Position numbers and translations under genes: made by a program. Of a DNA stretch of 64,000 nucleotides, positions 10,035 through 20,268 are shown in pieces (the first letter of the stretch is position 1; every line of letters starts with the position of its first letter). Origin of the DNA: Ahaetulla prasina. Its lineage: Eukaryota > Chordata > Lepidosauria > Squamata > Colubridae. The notes beneath the pieces are model-generated. The model worked only from the letters and a program-made list of their open reading frames with translations. It made no database searches and was not told the DNA's origin. Where the stretch lies: assembly GCF_028640845.1 (NCBI RefSeq), contig NC_080542.1, positions 150,070,179 to 150,134,178 of the forward strand. Direction: 5' to 3'.

Positions 10035-12811
10035 TCATGTTGAAGGCAGCGTAGTTCTAAGTTTTCTAAACTCTGGTGGCATAAGGTATTTTGTTGTATT
10101 CAGAGGAGTGGAGAACTCTTCTTGTAAAATATTTCTGGACACGTTCAATTGTATTGATGTCAGAAATGTGGTATGGGTTCCAGACAGTCGAGCTGTATTC
10201 AAGAATTGGTCTAGCAAATGTTTTATATACTCTGGTTAGTAGTGTGGTGTTTTTGGAGAAGAAGCTACGCAACGTTAGGTTTACAACTCTTAGGGCCTTT
10301 TTTGCGATGTAGTTGCAGTGGGCTTTGGCACTTAGATCATTTGATATGAAAACTCCAAGGTCTTTAACAGGGTGGGGGTCATCTGCAAGGTAATGTCCAT
10401 TGAGCTTGTACTTAGTGTTTAGGTTCTTTTTTCCAATATGTAAGACTGAGCATTTGCTGGTTGAGATTTGGAGTTGCCAAGTTTTAGATCATTCAGATAC
10501 AAAGTCAAGGTCTTTTTGAAGGGTAGCTGTATTGGTGATGGTGTTAAATATTTGACATCGTCAGCAAAGAGAACACAATTACTTGTAATATGGTCACAGA
10601 GATCGTTAATGTATAATATGAAGAGTGTTGGTCCAAGAACGCTGCCTTGGGGAACACCATTTTTGACAGGAACAGGGTTTGATAGAGCATTGCCAATTTT
10701 GACCACTTGTTGTCTGTTTGACAGGAAAACTGTTATCCAATTTTGGAGGGGTCCTGAGCTGCCGTGGATTTTAGTTTTAGTTTTAGTTTTAGGAGAAGTT
10801 TATCATGTACTACTGAGTCAAAAGCTTTACAAAAGTCTATGTAAATTGCATCTATTGCTTTGCCTCGATCAAGATTTGTAGTCCATATGTTTTTGCAGTG
10901 GAGAAGTTGTAAATTACATGATAATTTTTTTCTGAAACCAAATTGTTTATTAGAGAGTAGATTGTTTGTTTCTAGGTGGAGGGTAATGGATTGGTTGATG
11001 ATAGATTCCATTACTGTAATTTTCAGCTAGGCTGGGGTCTCCTTTTTTGAAGACTGGGATGACCATGGCAAGTGAGGCAAGGGAAGGGACCTGGTCGTGA
11101 AAGCTTTTTCAAGGATTATGCTTAGGGGTTCTGCTATATTAGTGGAAAGCTTTTTTAAAAAGTATGCACATAGTCCATCAGGTCCAATAGAGAGGGATGG
11201 TTTCAGTTTGGGAAGAGCTTTTTCAACATTATCTTCTGTGAAATCTATATGTGTTAGGTCGTTGTACTCATTGTTGGTACGATAGGGGAATGTCGTGTAT
11301 GAGCCATTACTGTTAGCAAAGACTGAGCCAAAGAATGTGTTGAAAAGGTTTGCTTTACCTGTTTCATTATTATATTATTTGCCATTAGATTCTTTTAGTG
11401 GTGGGATGGATCTCGAGTTTTTACGTTTGTTGTTCTCAAAATTATAAAAAGCACAATTGGAATTTGTGCGCAAGAGGCCTTCTTGCTTGGTGTGGTAATT
11501 GGTATATTCAGTTTTTATTTGATTGCATATATTTCTGTAGCGGTTTTTGAAATTTGCTACATAGCCCTTTTCGTTTCTTCTCCAGAGGGTTTTTTTTTTG
11601 GATTGGAGCTTTTTTATTGATATGGGTAATTTGTTTTTTCTGGTTTTGGTGGTGGTTTGTGGTATGTAAAGATTAATGACTCTATTGACTTCAAGTAGGA
11701 AAACTTTATAGTGGTCTTCTGCAGTGATGCAGGTTGAGAATAGATTTTGCCAGTCAAGAAATGAGAGGTCATAGTTTATAAGATCATAGTTGGCTTTTTT
11801 GAAATTGTAGTTTGGAATTTATTTATTTATTTATTTATTATTTAAATTTTTATACCGCCCTTCTCCCGAAGGACTCAGGGCGGTTCACAGCCTGGTAAAA
11901 ATACAAAATAATACAATATACATACGATTAAAATATAATTAAAAAACTTATTGAATTGGCCACCGTTAAAAATTTAGAATAAAACCCATTAAAAAACCCA
12001 TAAGTTTAAAAACTAACCCAGTCCAGCGCAGATGAATAGGTGAGTTTTAAGCTCGCGACGAAAGGTTCGGAGGTCCGGAAGTTGACGGAGTCCTGGGGGG
12101 AGTTCATTCCAGAGGGCGGGAGCCCCCACAGAGAAGGCCCTTCCCCTGGGCGTCGCCAGACGACACTGTCGCGCCGACGGCACCCTGAGGAGTCCCTCTC
12201 TGTGAGAGCGCACGGGTCGGTGAGAGGTATTCGGTAGCAGCAGGCGGTCCCGTAGATAGCCCGGCCCTATGCCATGGAGCGCTTTAAAGACGTTCTAACA
12301 CCTTGAATGGTATGAATAATACCATTATTATGACGATTTATGTAAGGGCGTAATATTGGTCGCTGTTGGAAAAGGGTTCTTTTATTTGTAGTCCATAAAT
12401 TGAGTTTGTGTTGTTGCAGAAGATGAAGTCAAGGCAGTTGTTGAGTCTTGTATTGTTAGTTACTAGTTGTTCAAGGCCTAGGTTTGTAACAGCGTTGTAT
12501 AGGGTAGCATGGATGGGTTCAGTTGTACATTCATTTGTTATCCAGTTAATAGAAGGTAGATTAAGGTCACCCAGGAAGATGAGAGGATACGGGCAAGAGG
12601 TAGCCCATGTTAGTAGTGTGATTAACTTGTTTGCATGAGCGATGTCGTAGTCAGGGGCTCTGTAGCATAGTAAGAATCGAAGTGTGATGTTAAGGGACCG
12701 GTTGCATACAATAGTCTCAGGAAGAGAAAGTTTATGCGAAACTTGAATATTTTTTAGATTCAGTGACTTTTTGTAAAAGATAGACACTCCACCTCCTCTG
12801 CAGGTTAACAT
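10035..12811 (-). pseudogene. ORF2 of the Jockey-type LINE, broken
   Basis: In coding order: endonuclease fragment 12,811-12,338 with IFLGDLNLPSINWI and LDFIFC; reverse transcriptase fragment 11,011-10,733 with YIDFCKAFDSVVHDKLLLKL; palm fragment 10,706-10,419 with [20 protein letters not shown] and FADDV (the catalytic YADD position reads FADD); and the C-terminal part at 10,272-10,066 (RPILEYSSTVWNPY). The frames are interrupted by indels and by the L2 insertion. It is non-functional. Confidence 0.75.
11813..12325 (-). mobile_element. L2 LINE 3'-end insertion
   Basis: The minus-strand last 0.5 kb of an L2 element. It contains the C-terminal ORF2 piece (12,213-12,013, with RAFSVGAPALWNELPPGLRQ) and the 3' hairpin CCGCCCTGAGTCCTTCGGG, then an (AAAT)n-like tail. 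The same end is seen at 39,600-39,955 and 57,120-57,535. It is inserted in the endonuclease-RT interval of the Jockey-type LINE. Confidence 0.85.
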
Positions 12812-12962
12812 GATACTCTTTGTTTGGAATAATGGAGTCAGGGAGGGATGAGTTCAGCCATGTTTCACAAACAAATATAATATCAAATGTACCATTGTTT
12901 AACAAGAGGATAAATTCAGGCAATTTGTTACACTGGTTCTTGTATTTATCAATTTGCATTTA

Positions 12963-13394
12963 AGATCTGCAGTGTTTGGTGTTGGCAGATGTTCCCCCAG
13001 AATCTGTTCCTGAAAGTCCAGGTTCTCCTGGCCCTGCTCTCCAGGCACCCAGGTGCAACTGTCTGTCATTATGGCTGCCAGTCCACCCTGATCCCTCGCT
13101 CAGGCAGCTCCACCTGCTTTGGTCATCTGGACTCTGCTGTCTTGTCATCTCTTCCAAACAGGGAGGTCACACTGTGGGACGGTAGTCAGTCAGCCGGTCG
13201 GCTCTTCCTTCCTCTCTCTCTCCATCTTCTCATGCTGTTTGCTGGCCACTCCTTCCACTGCCTGTGCCCTTTCGGCTTGCCTCCCTTCCTTTCGATCTCT
13301 TTTCCCTTCCTCCTCCTTTCCCCATCTTTCCTCTCAGGCCTTGCTCTCTATCTTTCCCTCAGGCTAATTTATTTACCTTTCCAAGCCAAAGAGA
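12963..13394. other. Module remnant and unassigned sequence
   Basis: The first 40 bases (TGGCAGATGTTCCCCCAGAA) match the module at 62,830 and 26,850. The sequence then diverges from both. A C/T-rich stretch at 13,200-13,394 ends in one clear unit of the 25-bp motif that forms the minisatellite at 34,962-35,490. No gene is recognisable; the open frame across 12,989-13,972 is accidental in this part. Confidence 0.5.
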
Positions 13395-14160
13395 TTGGAG
13401 CAGTGACCAAAGCCCACTGCAACTACATACCAAAAAAGGCTCTAAGAGTTGTAAACCTAATTTTGCGTAGCTTCTTTTCCAAAAACTCTACACTACTAAC
13501 CAGAGCATACAAAACATTTGCTAGACTTATTCTTGAATATAGCTCACCTGTCTGGATCCCATACCACATCTCTGACATTAATACAATTGAACGCGTCCAG
13601 AAATATTTTACAAGAAAAGTTCTCCGCTCCTCTGAAAACAACAAAATACCTTCTACCACCAGACTTGAAATCCTGGGATTAGAAAACTTAGAACTCCACC
13701 GACTCCTGTGTTTAACACACAGAATCATCTATTGCAATGTCCTTCCTGTAAAAGACTACTTCAGCTTCAATCGCAATAATACAAGAGCAAACAATAGATT
13801 CAAACTTAATGTTAACCACTTCAATCTTGATTGCAGAAAATATGACTTTTGTAACAGAGTTGTTAATGCTTGGAACTCATTACCTGACCCCATAGTCTCT
13901 ACTCCAAACCCCAAAATCTTCAACCAAAAACTGTCTACTATTGACCTCACCCCATTCCTAAGAGGACTATAAGGAGCGTGCATAAGAGCACAAAAGTGCC
14001 TATCGTTCCTGTCCTAATGTTTCATTTCATTATTTATTAATAATTAATTCCTTTCATTATTATTATTATTATTATATCAAATTAATACAATTATTACATA
14101 TTTTGGTCATATATATGCTTATATGATATTTTGCAGATTTATGTTGATGTTTGTGACAAA
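13395..14160 (+). mobile_element. Jockey-type LINE 3' fragment, plus strand
   Basis: This fragment of the 9.2-12.9 kb LINE family lies in the opposite orientation. Its coding part is open to a stop at 13,970 (motifs RLILEYSSPVWIPYHISDIN and FNQKLSTIDLTPFLRGL). The 3' UTR ends near 14,160 with a TTTGTGACAAAAAAAAA tail. With the minus-strand copy it forms a large inverted pair around 13.0-13.4 kb. Confidence 0.8.
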
Positions 14161-14267
14161 AAAAAAATCATATCACATATTGCCACTGGCTTGCCAATGC
14201 TTTTCGCACTAAGACTGGAAGCTTCTGGGAGCCGTGATCTCACATGATCTTGCACTACAGTCAGGGA

Positions 14268-14585
14268 TAAAATGCTACCAGTTTCCTCCGGTTCGCATGA
14301 ACCGGTAATGATAAAAACTACTGGTTTGGGTGAACCAGTAGAAAAAAATGCTTTAAAAAAGTAAAAAAAAAAAAAGGTTCTGATGATCACATGGACAGCT
14401 GGGATCATCGGAACCTTTTTTATTTTTTTTTAAACATTTTTTTACTACCTATTTGCCCGAACTGGTAGTAAAAAAATGCTTTTTAAAAAAAGGGGGGTTT
14501 GGCCACGCCCACCCAATCACATGGCTCACCAAGCCACACCCACAGAACTGGTAGCAACAAATTTTACATTTCACCACTGACTACA
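14268..14585. mobile_element. hAT-type MITE
   Basis: A non-autonomous element of about 320 bp with related ends (CAGGGATAAAATGCTACC at the left, ATTTTACATTTCACCACTG at the right, inverted). Its interior contains GGCCACGCCCACCCAATCAC and several internal inverted A-rich arms. A related right end is found at 15,010-15,112. No coding capacity is seen. Confidence 0.6.
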
Positions 14586-14717
14586 ATACTTTAGGCCTCA
14601 GATCTCTGCAAACCGAGACCTACTCGAGATCCACAGCAAAAGGCTTTGCAAATAGGGAGGCCTTTCCTCCATTCTTGTGCAGGCTTCAGTTCGCAAAGAA
14701 CCGAGGCCTAAAGTACT
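14583..14717. mobile_element. Palindromic MITE (TACTTTAGGCCTC ends), copy 1
   Basis: About 135 bp bounded by inverted TACTTTAGGCCTC / GAGGCCTAAAGTA. A second copy lies at 33,896-34,035. Between the arms is a G/C-poor region with weak self-complementarity. Confidence 0.55.
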
Positions 14718-15112
14718 GCACTGCAATATCACGCAAGATCAGAATCAGCGAGGAGAGGGAGCCACCAGCGAGCGACAGGATGCAGGGCTAGCAAGTGGAG
14801 GCAGGGTGAGGCTTCCCGAATGGCTGGAATGTGGAGTGGTTGACTCCGTCGGCTGCCGTCCCCGCCAGAATGACAGCCCTGGTGAAGCGGGGCTGACAAG
14901 AGAGAGAGAAGAAAGAAAGAGAAAGGAAGGAAGGAAGAAAAAAAGGGAGAGAGAGAAGAAAGAAAGAGAAAGAAAGGGAGAGAGAAAGAGAAGAAAGAAT
15001 GATGTGATTGGTGTCATGTAGGCCCTGCCCACCCAGTCACATAACCACCAAGCCACGACCACCAAGCCACGACCACAGAACTGGTGGCAAATTTTTTTAG
15101 ATTTCACCCCTG
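14718..15112. mobile_element. hAT-type MITE fragment with (GAAA)n expansion
   Basis: The right end (CCCACCCAGTCACATAACC ... TTTAGATTTCACCCCTG) matches the right end of the MITE at 14,268-14,585. A polypurine GAAA/GGAA stretch occupies 14,890-14,998. The left part (14,718-14,890) is unassigned. It lies just downstream of the terminal exon of gene copy 1. Confidence 0.5.
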
Positions 15113-15165
15113 GAGGAGAGGCTGAATTAGAGAGACTTTCTGGTCTCTGAGGGAAAGGGAAACAA

Positions 15166-15770
15166 TCAGAAGTTGTGTCTTTTGCTGACGTTCATCATGT
15201 CTTCCGTGTAACAAGGAGCACATCTGTTCCTCCACACCAGATCATCGATCATGGCCATCAGTTCAGCCACCTGAGCCTCTCGTTCCGCCCCTTCGGCCTT
15301 GTTGTTGAAAGCCAGGAACCGGTTCCCGCATTCAGCAATATATTCCTTCAGATTTTCTTTTCTGGAAGATATAAAATTTTCTAGAGATTCACCTTCCAGG
15401 CTATCTTTGCCGGTGAACAAGATGATCGTGTAATTCGTGGCTTTATGGCCAAAAAACGTTTTGATCTGCCGGAAGAAACCCAAAGGATGCATGACGTGCA
15501 GAAAGACGTGGGGACCCGGGGAGCAAAACTTCATGCTCTTTCTCACTCCTGCAGCAATATACTTGTCTGCACGACTGGTATGGAGAAAGCCAGGCATATC
15601 TACAACCACAACCTTCCTGCCATTCAGCTGCGTCTCCTCCTTCTGGCATACTCTTAGTACTACCTTTGGTGACCACCCAGAGTGAAAGACTTTGCTTCCC
15701 AGGATTGTGTTTCCCGTTGCACTTATCCCACTTCCACTTTCGCCCACCAGGACGATCCTCCGTTCAGGCC
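15166..15770 (-). CDS. Terminal AIG1/GIMAP-type GTPase exon of SNTX-like gene copy 1
   Basis: A 605-base exon begins after a good acceptor (TTGGGTTGCAG, exon start 15,770) and ends at a stop at 15,166. It encodes about 200 residues of the AIG1 family, GTP-binding proteins of immune cells and of fish and reptile fusion proteins. Visible motifs are P-loop GESGSGISATGN, switch-II segment VDMPG, base-recognition TGKD, and the AIG1 stretch RFLAFNNKAEG. The P-loop lysine that normally contacts the phosphates is isoleucine (ATA where AAA is expected), and DTPG reads DMPG, so nucleotide hydrolysis is doubtful. The exon is otherwise open. The splice to the preceding exon (donor after 16,574) appears out of phase as read, in keeping with decay upstream. 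Confidence 0.7.
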
Positions 15771-16573
15771 CTGCAACCCAAAGGGGAGAGGAGAGAAGAA
15801 GGCGTCCAGTCAGCAGCATACAGGCATCAAAGCCTCTCCCTCCACCCAGGACAATATCTTCCACCCCACCCACCCCCAGGGGCCAAGACTTTACCTCCGA
15901 TGCTTCCAGGCATTTCCAGACCAGTCGCACAGCACAAAACCCGGGATTTCTGCATGGGAAGCGAAACAGAGTCAGCCAAAGGAGAGGCTGCCTTGCAGGG
16001 AGGTTGCCAGGAACACTCTTCCCCCAGAAGACACAGGGAGGAATTGGAGGGGGGGTAAAAACAAGCCACCCCCGCCTCACTGCCCTTGAGGCAGACCCAT
16101 CTGAACCTTCCCCCCCCCCCACATGCCACTCCCCTTTTTATGCAGCCCTTCAATTCTTGGGACCCTGCACTTCGGGGGTTTCAGGAACGGGGGGGTTGAT
16201 GTCCTAAGTGGCTGGCAGCTCCCCACAACCAGCTCCATGCTTGAAGAGACTCTGTTCTCTGAGGCTTTAGCTGCTCCTGCTACAGCTCCAGATTGTCTCC
16301 AAGGGTACCCCCAGATTGTCTTCCTCTAGGTTACCCCCTACGTTCCCGGCCAACCACTCGGGAACCTCCCCAGCCCCATGGCTCTCCTCCCTCAGTGGGG
16401 AGTGGGGGACTTAGGGGGCCTTCTCGTTCAACCCCTGCTCAAGCAGGAGACCCTATATCATTTCGGTCAACTGACTGCTTAGTTTTTTCTTAAAAATCTC
16501 CAGACAAGGAGCATCCACAACTAATATCAGGCTATTCTAATTCTCCTCTTCCTCCTCCTCCTCCTCCAGTTAC
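15771..16573 (-). other. Intron between FN3 and AIG1 exons of gene copy 1
   Basis: It runs from donor GTAACT at 16,573 to acceptor at 15,771. It holds a short decayed CR1 3'-end fragment near 16,430-16,540 (on the minus side of TTCAACCCCTGCTCAAGCAG) and C-rich stretches. Open frames within it, including the extension of the AIG1 frame to 16,122, are not conserved coding sequence. Confidence 0.55.
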
Positions 16574-19049
16574 CTCAGCCGGCCTTCTCATAGGACAGAC
16601 GCAAGTGATCGCCTCGCTCCATTGACCGAGCCCTCCTTGAGTCACAGCTGCACATCGGAATTGGTACCAAAGATTTGGGTGGACATCTTCAAAGGGGAAT
16701 TGATCCTTAGGGTCATTTGCATCGCGACTTTTCCAATTCTCTCTGCAATCCGATATTCCGCCTGGCACCTGGAAACTGAAAGCTTCCCAATGGTTGCTGG
16801 ATCAATACTGATCTGGAAATTATTTGGGTGCACTTGCTCAACTTTAGGTGGGGGAGGTCTTCTAAGAGCAGCTTCCAGCTCCTGACGTTCCTTGAGGACC
16901 TCCATGGTCAAGGTTAAACTTTTGGTCTCCACCATCTTTAATGAGTTAAAGAAATCCTTCATGCTCTTGGTGCTCATTTTCCAGAACATTTCAGCAGCAG
17001 CATTCGGGCTTCCTCCATTTTCTTGGGGAGCAAAGAGGGCTGAATGATTGAATCTGAAGTGCAGAGGGATTCCCGACTCATCCTGAGCACATGGCAGGTG
17101 AGCCTCCTTGAGGGCCTCAAGGACAGGTGGGGTCCCCCCATCCGCAAAGGTGATGAGGAGTTGGATGTTTTCCTTCAGGTCTTTTCCCAACATGGAAAGC
17201 ATGGAATCAAGACACGTTTTTGGATGTGAGTTGAATGGGCAAGGAAGGCCTGGGCCACCAAGCAGATGGCATCCACGTGGTCAATGCCCCCTGGGGTGGA
17301 GAAAAACTCCAGGAGTTGCTCCTCAACCAGTTTGTCTTGCTCTCTTGTGCCTCCAAATCCTGGAGTGTCAATGATGGTGAGAGAATAGGGAATTCGGAAG
17401 CACTTCTGATGGTTCACCATGTAGGCTCTGACTTCAGACGTCCTGCTTCCAGCTTCTCTTCTCTGGGAGGTTTCATGAATGAGTTTGAATCTGAAATTAT
17501 CTTCCCACTGAACACCCAGGATATAATTGATCATCTCATTGATCAGAGTGGTTTTCCCACATCCTGTTTCTCCCCTGACCAGGATCACTTTGTTGGGCAC
17601 TTCCAGGTTCTCCTTTCCAAGCTGGTACATTAGACAGGAGGTGGAAGCATCTAAGGAGACTTCCTTCAAAGGAAGAATGAACACTAATGGCTGTCTGTCC
17701 TCCACCAGGGAGCTTTCCTGAAGGAACTGATGGGTTACATTGTCTGCATTTTCTTCCTCCAGTGATGTGGAGACCTCCACCTCCTCACTGGGGACACTCA
17801 AAGCTCCATTATCACACACAGCTGACACCCGTACTCTATACATCATCTGGGGCTTTAGACGTTCAATGGGATAAAATTCTGTTTTTCTCCCAGTCCTTTT
17901 TTCAGTCCATTGGTGTTTCCCAATTCCAGCCTCCACCGTTCTGTACTCCACCTTGTACTCCTTGACCACAATTCCTGAGGCAATGATGCTGGGACTCATC
18001 CAGGCCACAGAGATGACAGAAGATGCTGCAGTAACCATTCTTAATTTCTCAGGAGGGCTGGTGGGAAGGGTCTTAATGGGTGGGCTCAGGTCACTGGATT
18101 TACTAAATCCAAGCTTGCAACAAGCAGCGTACTGGAACTGGTATTCTGTGTTTGGAGGCAGATCTTTCAGCAGGAACATCTCCCCAGCATCCTTTGTCCT
18201 CACAGTCTTCCAGTTTTCTTCCGCTGCAACCTTGTACTCTACCAGATAGCTGGAGATTGTAGCCTTCCCATATTCAGCTGGTTGAAACTTCAGCTGAATG
18301 CTGTCATGTCTCAGTTCACTGATCAGGAAAGGGAGAGGTTTTGAGGGCAACTCAAAGTTCTTGCTGACCAGCTCTCCATCTTCATAAAGGTATATTGAGG
18401 CTCCTGGGTTGTCCACATCTGGGAGTGAGGCCACAACAAAGCGGATCTTCTCTCTGGATTGATTCACACTGAAAAAGTCTTTGATGGATTTGGCAGCTCG
18501 GCGAGCATTGCGGGTCTTCTCCTGGTCTTCAAACCAGGGTGTGTCTTCCTCCTGCCCAAGACTGGACCTTGTCAACTTCACTGATTCTTGCACCAAATGA
18601 TCATGAAGCCAGTCCTGTAAGCTCAACAGAAATGGCTCTGTTTTATGTAGAGAAGTGAATATAAAGGAGACTACATATAAATTCTTTGGGTCAAGGACTA
18701 TTTTTTCCAGCTTGGTCTTGGATGAGATAACTTTTTTTTCACTTAGAATAGTCAAATAAGAGTTGACATGATTAGTTTCTCTTTCCTTGGTGTCCAGAAA
18801 TTCGTAGAGTCTTTGACTGTTGAAGGGCGACTGGTTGACGGACATCAAGAGGTCCACCAGGGTCCCTTCCTCCTGCCCTCCTCCCCGGATGGAAGGCAAC
18901 ATTCCGGCCAGCTGTTTCTGGAAAGTCTGCCTGTGTTGCTTTAATAGATTCTTGAAATTCTGGATCTTTTTCTTGATTTCAGGGAATTTGTCAGCACCGT
19001 TGGCTACGTCATTGCTTTGCATCTCAATTTCATTGAGTTCCTCCAACAC
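16574..19049 (-). pseudogene. SNTX-like / FN3 / P-loop GTPase gene, copy 1, truncated and frameshifted
   Basis: The gene belongs to a vertebrate family that shares its N-terminal half with fish stonustoxin/verrucotoxin subunits; most members are not venom toxins and their cellular role is poorly known. A 624-codon frame (19,049-17,175) covers, in order, the helical stalk (residues 1-120), a thioredoxin-like domain (about 120-240), two FN3 domains (about 245-435) and the start of a GTPase with intact P-loop GETGCGKT (about 505) and switch DTPGFGG. The frame then breaks near 17,206-17,212 and resumes in the frame open to 16,642 (rest of the G domain), and breaks again near 16,765 inside a third FN3 that ends at donor 16,573. 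The pore-forming-like N-terminal half is missing: an L1 starts exactly at residue 1. The two frame breaks and the truncation argue against function. Confidence 0.8.
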
Positions 19050-19239
19050 GCTCCTGTTTTTATCAGGAAAAAGGAGTGGGAATGTCGCTTCTGCTCAAAA
19101 GAACTTATTAAATTGATTGATTTTCTAAGCAGACGGGAATTTCACAAGTGTTTGATCTTTGATGTAGAATCAGCACGGCAAGTACCGACTCCCTTTTTGA
19201 AACTTGAAACCTTTCTTTGTCTTTGATTAATTGACTTTT

Positions 19240-19250
19240 AAAATGGCGTC
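19240..19250 (+). promoter_or_regulatory. YY1-like site in L1 5' UTR
   Basis: AAAATGGCGTC fits the YY1 consensus AANATGGCGNC and lies about 190 bases into the element. In mammalian L1 a YY1 site sets the transcription start; the same role here is inference. Confidence 0.4.
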
Positions 19251-19381
19251 TGAAAGTGAAAGTAAAAAATTTTTAGTACGATGAAGTAGCGTTATTTGTG
19301 GATTGTTACAAACGGAGTTTTTATACTGAAAGGAGGAAGGAAAGCTATTAAGTTTGAATTCCTGATTCTTTTGAAGACAGA

Positions 19382-20268
19382 ATGGCAGCTAAACCTTTAA
19401 AGCCTTCTGGAAGAAGGGGATCTGAACCAAGTCTTGAGGAAATATTGAAAGAACAATTAAAACTTTCTGAAGATAGGCAAAAAGAGATGATGGAGAATTT
19501 CAATGCAAAATAAGAGAAGATATTCTCATGGCAGTTCAAGGACTGAGTAAAAAAATTGAGGGATTGGAAGTGGAAATGCAACAGATCTCTCAGTCAAATA
19601 AGCATTTAGAAGACAAAATGAAAGGTGTTCAGAAAAAAGTGGATCAAAATGAAGATCAGGTTGTGATATTACAATATAAACTTATGGAAGGAGCTCTTAG
19701 AATTCGTGGTATGCAAGAAGAGCGAGGAGAAGACTTAAGAAAAATTATATCAGAAGCATTGGCTGAATTTATTGAAGTGGAACCCCAAGAGGTAGCTTAC
19801 CAAATTGATAAAATATATAGAGTTAATTCCTGGATTGCAAGACAGAGAAAGCTTCCTCGGGACATTGTGGTTTATTTTGTGAAAAGGACTATGAGAAATC
19901 AGATTCTGCAAGTTTCATATCAGACAACTTTAAAAATTGGAGAACAGGAGCTGAAGGTGTTGAAAGAGATTCCTTCAAAGATGTTAAGAGATAGGAAGGA
20001 ATTTGCTTTTTTTACACAAGAACTTAAAAAACACCAGATTCAATTCAGATGGGAGGTGCCAGTTGGACTGACAGTATTCTATCAAGGAAGGAGATATAGA
20101 ATTGACACTGTTTTAAAGGCAAAGGATTTTCTCTACAGTTTTGAAAGTCGAAATGGAAGTGATAGAAAAACTTCAAGAGATTCAAGAAGCCAAGGTGATC
20201 CAAGAGCCTTCATTGCTGCCAGTATTAGAGGAACCACAAGAGCAAAGGGTGACAAGAGGAGCCCTTAA
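19382..20268 (+). pseudogene. L1 ORF1 (RNA-binding protein), one frameshift
   Basis: A start at 19,382 opens a short frame that stops at 19,512; the reading frame resumes one base over and stays open to 20,268. The part from 19,528 has a heptad-rich coiled coil (residues 1-60), an RRM-like segment (GALRIRGMQEERGEDL) and a basic C-terminal domain (PRDIVVYFVKRTMRNQIL). This is the trimeric RNA chaperone of L1 particles. A single missing A near 19,508 is the only break seen, so the copy is young or carries a sequencing error. Confidence 0.8.

Larger units (their letters stand above)
9181..12962 (-). mobile_element. Jockey-superfamily LINE, near full length
   Basis: A minus-strand non-LTR retrotransposon of about 2.9 kb without its two nested insertions (L3 at 9,258-9,680 and L2 at 11,813-12,325). 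It carries an apurinic-type endonuclease, reverse transcriptase and an A/T-rich tail ending in TGTGACAAAATAAATAAATA-like sequence. It interrupts the module between AGAGCTGCTTCT (9,160) and the GATGTTCCCCC segment (12,985). I could not place it firmly in CR1, Rex1, Kiri or a similar clade. Confidence 0.8.

Noticed and set aside
12989..13972. Single 327-codon frame
   Set aside because: Only the part after 13,395 resembles protein (a LINE C-terminus); the first 130 codons are translated module and C/T-rich DNA that happen to be in frame.
15692..16207. Proline-rich plus-strand frames opposite the AIG1 exon
   Set aside because: Antisense shadow of the exon and intron; no homology or codon structure.
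17190..17215. Programmed -1 frameshift site
   Set aside because: A run of A (CCAAAAACG) is present before the break, but the heptamer is not in the phase needed for tandem slippage and no clear downstream pseudoknot was seen. Shared mutation is simpler.
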